DNA from: a virus
IMG/VR virus record: IMGVR_UViG_3300030104_003055
Coordinates: 1-21,460 of that record
DNA length: 21,460 nt
Strand: one strand, 5' to 3'
Shown in pieces: positions 1 through 5,642 of the stretch. The position numbers and the translations under genes are program-made. Every line of letters starts with the position of its first letter. Position 1 is the first letter of the stretch. A model generated the notes under the pieces. The model worked only from the letters and a program-made list of their open reading frames with translations. It made no database searches and was not told where the DNA came from.

Positions 1-3
1 AAT

Positions 4-267
4 ATGAATGACCAAACAACTCAAATGACACAGTATATTCCTATGGAATCATTATCTAAATGTATGAAAGAAGTAAGATTACTTAAGAAAAAAAATACTG
101 GATATGACAAGGATGCTTTTTGTGGTCCAGGTATTGTAGAAATTAAAGACGGAGAAGTAATGGCATTATACAATGACGTACCAGATGGTGCTACATTAGT
201 TAAAAAAGATATAGATGCAGCAGCATTTGAAAGATGGGCACTTCGTGCCAAAGCTAAGTGGGATTAA
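4..267 (+). CDS. Hypothetical phage protein, 87 aa
   Basis: No family recognised. The ATG lies 3 bases from the window edge and no in-frame stop is visible upstream, so the true start could lie outside. The product is small, mixed-charge and soluble, with a basic stretch near residues 20-33 (KEVRLLKKKN) and no membrane segment. Third codon positions are strongly A/T-biased like the neighbouring genes, which supports real coding over the antisense frame. It is one of only two sizeable plus-strand genes in the window and converges on the long minus-strand operon: its TAA ends 12 bases before the stop codon of the facing ORF at 280. Nothing in the sequence suggests a function. Confidence 0.65.
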   Translation: MNDQTTQMTQYIPMESLSKCMKEVRLLKKKNTGYDKDAFCGPGIVEIKDGEVMALYNDVPDGATLVKKDIDAAAFERWALRAKAKWD

Positions 268-332
268 TGGAACCAGTAACTATAGCTTATATTTTTTTTG
301 GAACACTCTGGGTAATAGGTGTACTATCCTAA
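267..332 (+). CDS. Possible hydrophobic micro-peptide, 21 aa
   Basis: A tiny ORF starts at an ATG that overlaps the stop codon of the preceding 87-residue gene (TAATG), the same coupling seen throughout this genome. The product is almost wholly hydrophobic (core IAYIFFGTLWVIGVL) and could form one membrane helix. Against it, the ORF overlaps most of the 3' end of a convincing minus-strand ORF at 280-474, and a 21-codon ORF can arise by chance. It is listed as a low-confidence candidate only. Confidence 0.2.
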   Translation: MEPVTIAYIFFGTLWVIGVLS

Positions 333-474
333 ACCATAGACACGCTGGACGTTTAGATCCATCATTCCATACCTCAAGCCAAGGACCGTCACCTACTTTA
401 GCATAACCTACTCTTGCAGGCCATTGTTGCTTTCTATAGTTTCGCGTACTCCTTAACTTTCTTAAGCATTCCAT
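280..474 (-). CDS. Hypothetical small protein, 64 aa (last gene of operon)
   Basis: This minus-strand ORF fills the otherwise gene-free stretch after sufE. Residues 13-44 read like a folded protein (WPARVGYAKVGDGPWLEVW), and the C-terminus is basic. No family recognised. The start is uncertain: the ATG at 474 lies inside the sufE 3' end, giving a 41-base overlap, and only a weak purine-rich stretch precedes it. The good Shine-Dalgarno-like AAGGAG further in has no obvious start codon in this frame. The stop codon falls 12 bases from the end of the converging plus-strand gene, a tidy tail-to-tail junction that favours reality. Confidence 0.45.
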   Translation of the reverse strand: MECLRKLRSTRNYRKQQWPARVGYAKVGDGPWLEVWNDGSKRPACLWFRIVHLLPRVFQKKYKL

Positions 475-835
475 GCACACCGTTATTTCTTCCTGGGGTT
501 AATAAAGTATCTAACTTTAATATTTTAAACTCGTCTTGATCAAACTCTTTAATGTCCTGGGCCGAAGATCCACTATACACATCCGCAATGATACAGACCA
601 TGCCTTTAGATATAAGTGCAGCTGAATCAGCACTAAAATAAATTTTATCTTCAACAAAATGCGGAACCAACCATGTTTGGCTCTGACAACTTGGAACCTC
701 AAACTCTCTACTTTTAATTGAATCTTCCATGGATCTGGAATTCTTTCCAAAATCCATAATCCAAAGAAATTTATCTTGTGGGTCATCAATGTTATTTATT
801 ATTTGCGCGTATCTTTTTAATTTTCTTTTTATCAT
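434..835 (-). CDS. sufE: SufE-type sulfur acceptor protein
   Basis: SufE-family proteins accept persulfide sulfur from a SufS-type cysteine desulfurase and pass it on, classically for Fe-S cluster assembly in the cytoplasm. The 133-residue product has the usual family length. The signature VPSCQSQTWLVP (residues 47-58) carries the expected catalytic cysteine at residue 50. It is followed by the family-typical ISKGMVCIIADVYSG (75-89) and a C-terminal TPGRNNGVHGML block. All core parts are intact, so the protein is probably functional. No desulfurase (SufS/IscS) is visible, so it would have to use the host enzyme. It sits last but one in the accessory operon with a PP-loop ATPase and an Fe(II) oxygenase. 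The start overlaps the preceding small gene by 44 bases; later starts would cut conserved helix 1. Confidence 0.9.
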   Translation of the reverse strand: MIKRKLKRYAQIINNIDDPQDKFLWIMDFGKNSRSMEDSIKSREFEVPSCQSQTWLVPHFVEDKIYFSADSAALISKGMVCIIADVYSGSSAQDIKEFDQDEFKILKLDTLLTPGRNNGVHGMLKKVKEYAKL

Positions 836-950
836 TCTTTCTTTTTTTAAATAATTTCATCCAACTTAGCCTTGGTCCAAAATAAATTGCTTTATATTTC
901 TTTCCTAACCAATCATAATCCCAAAACCACTGCCAGACGTGTTTTACCAT
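792..950 (-). CDS. Hypothetical small basic protein, 52 aa
   Basis: No family recognised. The N-terminal third is unusually aromatic (VWQWFWDYDWLG, residues 4-15) and the last 22 residues are almost all lysine or arginine, suggesting nucleic-acid or membrane contact (inference). The ATG at 950 overlaps the stop codon of the preceding gene (TAATG), which points to translational coupling and fixes the start. An in-frame upstream extension to 1058 exists but would overlap the preceding gene by about 100 bases. The 3' end overlaps the start of sufE by 44 bases. Confidence 0.5.
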   Translation of the reverse strand: MVKHVWQWFWDYDWLGKKYKAIYFGPRLSWMKLFKKRKNDKKKIKKIRANNK

Positions 951-1156
951 TAAAATCCCGGGATGAATCCTACCACCCATGTCTTTAAAGCCTGATACCG
1001 GGTCATTATGAGCGTTTTTATTTCCCAGAAAACCGCCCTTTCTTCCCCAGGGTCCCAAACAGCCATTCTTTCGTGTTTTTGACGTAATGACTCACGATAA
1101 CTAAAATCTAGCATGTCTTGTTCTTTTTTCATGTGTTCATAAAAATCTTTAGTCAT
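950..1156 (-). CDS. Hypothetical protein, 68 aa
   Basis: No family recognised. The ATG at 1156 lies within the last codons of the Fe(II) oxygenase gene (8-base overlap), and the stop overlaps the ATG of the next gene (TAATG), so it fits the coupled operon exactly. The product has a charged helical N-terminal half (KDFYEHMKKEQDMLDFSYRE) and a hydrophobic C-terminus (TWVVGFIPGF) too short for a confident membrane helix. A longer reading from 1219 would extend well into the oxygenase gene and is less likely. Confidence 0.55.
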   Translation of the reverse strand: MTKDFYEHMKKEQDMLDFSYRESLRQKHERMAVWDPGEERAVFWEIKTLIMTRYQALKTWVVGFIPGF

Positions 1157-1766
1157 TTTTATTTGGCATGTGAATAACATTATCACGTTCTTTAAATTTA
1201 ATTTGTGCATTAAATGCAATTGTAATACGCTGTCTGTTACTTCTGTTAGTATCTACATCATGTAAAAGATAAGATGGAAAACATAATACATCACCATCAC
1301 CAGGCGCGTGACCTAACATGTTAGAGTGTGGCATATGATCAGGAATCATTTTATACATTTGCTCATGTGTAGCAAATCTAATAACACCTGTGTTAAATCC
1401 TTGCACATAATACACGCCAGATATATCTGCATCCGCACGGTAGTGTGAATGAAATATATTATTACTTCCTACTTCATTTACATTTGTCCAATAGTTAATT
1501 GCAGCATCCATAGGTTTTCTTGGAAAGTAATGATCCATGTAAGCTGACATAATCATACCAATTGGTTTCATTAATTCTGCCTCACATTTATACTTCATCA
1601 TACTACGCCAACATCCAGTATTAGTAGCTGGTAATCCTTTTGGATCCTTTTCTCTTTCCGCTTCTATCTCTGTCTTTAATAAGTTATTTAAATTTTCAAA
1701 ATTATCCCATTTTTTGTAAAATAATCTTGTGTCTTGTATTGGTATTTTAGCTATTACGTCTTTCAT
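1149..1766 (-). CDS. 2-oxoglutarate/Fe(II)-dependent oxygenase
   Basis: Members of this superfamily use Fe(II), O2 and 2-oxoglutarate to hydroxylate or demethylate a substrate. The 205-residue product resembles the bacterial/phage group described as putative 2OG-Fe(II) oxygenases (TIGR02466-like). It shows an FHSHY block (residues 105-109) followed by DISGVYYVQG (114-123), then GDVLCFPSYLLHDV (158-171) with the distal metal histidine at 169, and RQRITIAFN (178-186) with the arginine expected to bind 2-oxoglutarate. The double-stranded beta-helix core looks complete. The substrate cannot be read from the sequence. The ATG at 1766 is preferred over an in-frame GTG at 1793 because GGAG lies 4 bases upstream. 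The start overlaps the zinc-ribbon gene by 20 bases. Confidence 0.8.
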   Translation of the reverse strand: MKDVIAKIPIQDTRLFYKKWDNFENLNNLLKTEIEAEREKDPKGLPATNTGCWRSMMKYKCEAELMKPIGMIMSAYMDHYFPRKPMDAAINYWTNVNEVGSNNIFHSHYRADADISGVYYVQGFNTGVIRFATHEQMYKMIPDHMPHSNMLGHAPGDGDVLCFPSYLLHDVDTNRSNRQRITIAFNAQIKFKERDNVIHMPNKND

Positions 1767-1929
1767 ATTTCTCCGTTGCACATTGTGGACCACATAAGAA
1801 TATCATTTTATATTCTTGATCCGGATTAAACTTTCTATCTAACCAGTATAACAGTTTTTTAAACCATTTACCACATTCAGAACATTTAAATTCAGGTCCT
1901 GGGCGCACGCTGCTTTTATCATACTCCAC
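1747..1929 (-). CDS. Small zinc-ribbon protein, 60 aa
   Basis: The product carries two cysteine pairs, CSECGKWF and CGPQCATEKYERR, about 30 residues apart, the pattern of a zinc ribbon or treble-clef finger. Such small fingers often bind nucleic acid or serve as subunits of modification enzymes, but no specific family was recognised. No ATG gives a short overlap. The GTG at 1929 is preferred because AAGG sits 5 bases upstream and the gene then overlaps the PP-loop gene by only 11 bases; an in-frame ATG at 1977 would add 16 residues and a 59-base overlap. Its place between a PP-loop ATPase and an Fe(II) oxygenase suggests it works with one of them (inference). Confidence 0.6.
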   Translation of the reverse strand: MEYDKSSVRPGPEFKCSECGKWFKKLLYWLDRKFNPDQEYKMIFLCGPQCATEKYERRNS

Positions 1930-3031
1930 ATAAACCTTCACATTCGTCCGCAAACTCTTCATCAAATGTTTCACCAAACAAATTACCTTGAGCTTTTGGT
2001 TCTAAAAAATTAATACTTCTCAAAGGCTTTGCTGATTTATGTAGAAACAATTCTGTCTCTGTATTCTTTAATCCGTGCCTTATTTTGTCATCAAGATCAC
2101 ATGCATCTTCCCAATCCTTAGGATAGTTCTTTTGCATATTTTTCCATTGATCATTGTGATGATAAGGACAACCAATACATGATGACTTACCAGGCATAGG
2201 ATGTTTCTTTATATCACGATACCATTGCAAACAATCAGCACGTGACATTTTCATTTCAATTAAAGGCCAACGTGATGTTAACCATGGCATTCTTGCTTTC
2301 TTCATACGCATGGCTTCATCTGTAGATATACCTATCCATTGTTCCACTATCATATCTTTTTTAACTCTATGTCTTGGTTTAATACCAAGTAATCTTCGCA
2401 TTTCTTTTTGAATAGGGATCACTTTATAGTCATGTGTACACTGTCTATAAAGCATCCCCACTCTTCCACCATTAGGACGTGCAGCAAACAAAGGTGGGTT
2501 TGGTACACGACCAGCAAACGATTTCTCCTCTTCTCTAGACCCTGGTTCTGGGTTCGCTGCTTTGATTAGATCCTCACGGATATTTCCTCTCTCTACAGTG
2601 ATAATAGGACAAATTGTTATTGCTTTCTTTAAATATTCTACATGCTCATAGACAAAAGATGGTTCCCATCCTGTGTCAGCAAAGATCATGTAGTCTGGTT
2701 TATGTTTCGTTAATCCTTCTTGTGCCATGAGTGCCAGACAGGAAGACTGTACCCCTGCCCCGAGTGATAGTATGCGCATCGTCGGTTCACGTTTGTTTCC
2801 TTCTTCGTCAAAGTACTCTGGTTCTTTGGTAGCCGCAACTGCTGCCATCGTATTAAGTTCTTTTTTATTTGGCGCCATTTTACTAGACATTTCTTGTAAA
2901 AGTTTACGCCTTTCAAATTCCATTTGTTCATGATTAATAGCAAATCCTGGTTTAACTCCATGTACAGCTTTTTGATTTGCTGCACGGCTCTTCCCTTGTT
3001 CTTTGTACCCGGGTTTTTTAGTCTCTGTCAT
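1919..3031 (-). CDS. PP-loop ATPase, PAPS-reductase/DndC-like
   Basis: This 370-residue protein belongs to the adenine-nucleotide alpha-hydrolase (PP-loop) superfamily in the phosphoadenosine-phosphosulfate-reductase-like branch. It shows a PP-loop variant SLGAGVQSS (residues 89-97), FADTGWEP (117-124), WIGISTDEA (232-240), a PLIE segment (256-259) and CIGCPYHH (285-292). Cysteines 198, 267, 285 and 288 form a tetrad of the kind that can hold a 4Fe-4S cluster in sulfur-transfer members such as DndC or TtuA. Residues 1-84 are a basic, probably disordered extension absent from classic PAPS reductases. The substrate is unknown; classical sulfate assimilation is less likely than sulfur transfer to a nucleic acid or small molecule. 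The start ATG overlaps the preceding gene by 14 bases and is preceded by GGAGG. Confidence 0.8.
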   Translation of the reverse strand: MTETKKPGYKEQGKSRAANQKAVHGVKPGFAINHEQMEFERRKLLQEMSSKMAPNKKELNTMAAVAATKEPEYFDEEGNKREPTMRILSLGAGVQSSCLALMAQEGLTKHKPDYMIFADTGWEPSFVYEHVEYLKKAITICPIITVERGNIREDLIKAANPEPGSREEEKSFAGRVPNPPLFAARPNGGRVGMLYRQCTHDYKVIPIQKEMRRLLGIKPRHRVKKDMIVEQWIGISTDEAMRMKKARMPWLTSRWPLIEMKMSRADCLQWYRDIKKHPMPGKSSCIGCPYHHNDQWKNMQKNYPKDWEDACDLDDKIRHGLKNTETELFLHKSAKPLRSINFLEPKAQGNLFGETFDEEFADECEGLCGV

Positions 3032-3539
3032 AGGCCTCCAACTTCTTTAATGTACTGATGATTTTTTGCGTATAATATACATCTTCTGCATATATTGCAA
3101 GTGTCATAGCTAACTTCTCTAAGTCAACTATCTTATTGAAATACTGAGATAATCTTTCTTCTCTAAACTGTTTATAATGATGGTTATTATTAAGTAAATA
3201 CATATAGTAAGAAATGGATTCGCACTTTGTCTCAAAGATCCTAAGCCCCCAGCTTGCATTAGGATTATTTCGCGGCTTTAGTTGATCATCTGATGAGTCA
3301 AACGTGCGGATTCCAAGGAGGTTATTACCTTCCACGGCAAACCTAGATTTGCCCCAATTAGACTCATGAATTGCTTGAGCTATAACTAAATTAACTGGTA
3401 CTCTTTCTTCTTCTGAATACATAGAATTAAGATGCAATGCACACGCACTTACATCATCTATAAATTCATCATTAGTGGTGTAATCCATTTCTGGATTAAA
3501 CCCTATGCAAATCATTAATGTAACACAAATCCAGTTCAT
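3018..3539 (-). CDS. Bax-like glucosaminidase (peptidoglycan hydrolase)
   Basis: The protein resembles the Bax/FlgJ-type N-acetylglucosaminidase fold (GH73-like), which cleaves the glycan strand of peptidoglycan. The key block is VPVNLVIAQAIHESNWGKSRFA (residues 47-68) with the likely catalytic glutamate at 59, then GNNLLGIRTF (71-80), SWGLRIFET and a YYMYLLN repeat-like helix. The first 14 residues are hydrophobic (WICVTLMICIGF) and could be a weak export signal, but there is no clear cleavage site. The ATG at 3539 overlaps the DNA polymerase stop (ATGA); a TTG three codons upstream is less likely. It sits between the polymerase and the sulfur genes, far from the endolysin at 12786, which is odd for a lysis enzyme. 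It might be virion-borne or act early at the cell wall. Confidence 0.75.
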   Translation of the reverse strand: MNWICVTLMICIGFNPEMDYTTNDEFIDDVSACALHLNSMYSEEERVPVNLVIAQAIHESNWGKSRFAVEGNNLLGIRTFDSSDDQLKPRNNPNASWGLRIFETKCESISYYMYLLNNNHHYKQFREERLSQYFNKIVDLEKLAMTLAIYAEDVYYTQKIISTLKKLEAYDRD

Positions 3540-5368
3540 CCGCCCCAACTCTCTCCAAGATCTATATCAGCTTTAGAAGGCACCTCTAGTTCTACACATG
3601 TTTCCATAACTCGTTGTATTTCTTTAGCTTGTTTCTCATCTTTAACAGAGCAATCTAATTCATCGTGCACTTGTATTAAAGGTACTACTCCTAGCTCCTC
3701 ATATACATCTACCATGGCTTTCTTAGTTTGATCTGCCGCTGATCCTTGTATCAATCTATTTAAAGCTTTGTATGTACCAGCTCTTTTTATTGCTTCACCA
3801 TACTCTACCTTTGCTTGATTGTGTGGTAATGCTTTATGTACACCCCACTGTGTAGGTTCCCATAAATCAAATCTACATTTACGACCAAGTAATGTGCGAA
3901 TAATACCTTTAGAATTAGCACGATTCATTACCGCTTCCAACATACCTTGCATAAAAGGTACACGTTCACGGAAATCTTTCAACATTTTTTTAGCTTCCTG
4001 AGGATCTATATCTAACTCACGAGCCATCTTGTTATAACCCATGCCATACATTACACCTAAACCAATAGTCTTAGCTAGTCTTCTTTCGACCCCCGCCATG
4101 TCTGCCGTTTGTTGGTGAAAATCAAGATCACTTTTCTTATAGGCTTCTTTAACTTCTTCAGCGCCCAATTGTCCGACGAGGCATGCCCAATGCGTAAGTA
4201 ACCTGGGCTCTTGTTGCGAGTAGTCTGCTTTAAGCCAATACTCTCCAATTTCCGGGATAAATAGTTTACGTATCTCTTTAGCAAATTGACCGCGACTCGG
4301 TATCTGCTGCAAATTAGGATGATTGTAACTAAATCTACCAGATACAGTGCCACCGCTATCAGATCTAATTTGATTAATGTGCGCGTGAATTCTACCATTT
4401 GTGTTGTGTTTTAACAGACCTTGTAAAAAAGTTCCACGTAATTTATTAAGCTCACGTGCTTGCATAATAAGACGTGGTAGCTCATGCGGATGGTCAGTTA
4501 AAAACATTTTGGTAAATGATGGAGCATCTGTTTTAGTAGTTCTTTCGTATGGTAAATTTAAAGCATCAAAAGCTTTTGAAATAGAAGCTGCTGCCCATAT
4601 CTCTACATCCTGGTTAGTTAAATCCTTTATTCTTTTTAAAAGTTTCTTCTCTTTGTTTTTAAATTTACTATTTAAATCAACTACTTTTTCTTCGTCAAAT
4701 CTAACACCTTTTTTTGTCATGTTAAAAATAACACGGATTAATCTGCATTCAATATCATAGATTGTATCAAGATTATCCTTCTTAATCTCCCATGCTAATT
4801 TCTCATACAACTTTAGCGTTAGCCTTGCGTCTTCCTCAGCATACTCTCCTACAAATGTAGCCGGTAATTTATACATTTCAGCCTTTGCATCTACACCAAA
4901 TGATGCCGCTGCTTCTTTAAGTTTAGCTTCACTCTTAAATTCACCAAGGTAATCAAACGATATACTATTTAATGTATAAGAATATCTATTCTCATCAATA
5001 AGCGCCATTGCTACCATTGTGTCATGAATACGACCTTTAACTTCTATGCCTAATACACTAAGCCAACCTATGTCGTATTGTGCATTGTGAAATACTTTCT
5101 CTAACTTTTCATCTTCACACAATGATTTAATATATTTAATAACTTTCTTGCTATCCATGTTACCCCCACCTTCATGGGCGATAGGATAGTAAGCTTTAAA
5201 TCCATTAGCAGCTACAGCTATACCAATAACTGCACCTATCTTTTTAGGCCACCCAGGACCATCTTTAATTAATCCTGGGTCACATGTTTCTAAATCAATT
5301 GCTATTTTCTCCCGATTACTTAAATCCGGAAATTCCGTAGGTGCTATCCAATCTGAATTAATTGTCAT
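3536..5368 (-). CDS. Family A DNA polymerase with 3'-5' exonuclease
   Basis: This is the phage replicative polymerase, 610 residues, similar in design to T7 gp5 and the Klenow part of Pol I. The proofreading domain is intact: Exo I IDLET (D25/E27), Exo II HNAQYD (D99) and Exo III YAEED (Y176/D180). The polymerase domain has motif A WLKADYSQQEPR (D382), motif B RRLAKTIGLGVMYG (R429, K433, Y441) and motif C QVHDE (H568, D569, E570). The position equivalent to E. coli Phe762 is leucine (L437). No 5'-3' exonuclease domain is present. The start overlaps the preceding gene by 11 bases and its stop overlaps the glucosaminidase ATG. Confidence 0.97.
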   Translation of the reverse strand: MTINSDWIAPTEFPDLSNREKIAIDLETCDPGLIKDGPGWPKKIGAVIGIAVAANGFKAYYPIAHEGGGNMDSKKVIKYIKSLCEDEKLEKVFHNAQYDIGWLSVLGIEVKGRIHDTMVAMALIDENRYSYTLNSISFDYLGEFKSEAKLKEAAASFGVDAKAEMYKLPATFVGEYAEEDARLTLKLYEKLAWEIKKDNLDTIYDIECRLIRVIFNMTKKGVRFDEEKVVDLNSKFKNKEKKLLKRIKDLTNQDVEIWAAASISKAFDALNLPYERTTKTDAPSFTKMFLTDHPHELPRLIMQARELNKLRGTFLQGLLKHNTNGRIHAHINQIRSDSGGTVSGRFSYNHPNLQQIPSRGQFAKEIRKLFIPEIGEYWLKADYSQQEPRLLTHWACLVGQLGAEEVKEAYKKSDLDFHQQTADMAGVERRLAKTIGLGVMYGMGYNKMARELDIDPQEAKKMLKDFRERVPFMQGMLEAVMNRANSKGIIRTLLGRKCRFDLWEPTQWGVHKALPHNQAKVEYGEAIKRAGTYKALNRLIQGSAADQTKKAMVDVYEELGVVPLIQVHDELDCSVKDEKQAKEIQRVMETCVELEVPSKADIDLGESWGG

Positions 5369-5642
5369 GTTTTAATTCTCCTGCTATTGCCATGTATGCT
5401 GAAGCATCGACATAATCATCTACGTTAGCCTTACCTCTTTGTGATCTTGATATTTTTAATAATGCCATCATCGTTGCTACTTCATCAGAATTAATAGCCA
5501 CGCATGGTTTGAGTTTTTCATCTAAAAATACAGTCCAAAATTCTGCAATTTGTTCATGGTTTTGTTTTGTATCTCCATGTGTCTCTTGTCTTCCACCGTT
5601 AACTAACTCAGCGGCTTTTAATAATATTTCACTCTTGTTCAT
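5358..5642 (-). CDS. DUF6378-like phage protein
   Basis: The 94-residue protein matches, from memory, the small phage family DUF6378: it has RQETHGDTKQNHEQIAEFW (residues 18-36) and EVATMMALLKISRSQRG (54-70), followed by VDDYVDASAYMAIAGEL. The conserved His/Glu/Asp residues and all-helical look recall small nucleotide pyrophosphohydrolases of the MazG kind, but the catalytic EExxE motif of MazG is not evident, so function stays open. It is coupled to both neighbours: its ATG overlaps the UvrD-like gene stop (ATGA), and its end overlaps the DNA polymerase start. Placement between helicase and polymerase fits a role in replication or nucleotide supply (inference). Confidence 0.75.
   Translation of the reverse strand: MNKSEILLKAAELVNGGRQETHGDTKQNHEQIAEFWTVFLDEKLKPCVAINSDEVATMMALLKISRSQRGKANVDDYVDASAYMAIAGELKHDN

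Noticed and set aside
21-251. Antisense 76-codon ORF opposite the first gene
   Set aside because: The plus-strand frame has the genome's typical A/T-rich third positions and protein-like composition; the antisense reading is a mirror of it.
792-1058. Longer 88-residue version of the small basic protein
   Set aside because: It would overlap the preceding gene by about 100 bases; the ATG at 950 has TAATG coupling and fits better.
4075-4398. 107-codon minus-strand ORF inside the DNA polymerase gene
   Set aside because: It lies wholly within a gene with complete polymerase motifs, in another frame of the same strand, and has no coherent protein features.
4401-4760. 119-codon plus-strand ORF opposite the DNA polymerase
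   Set aside because: Fully antisense to conserved polymerase sequence, Ser/Phe/Leu-rich as expected of a mirror frame, with no ribosome site noticed.
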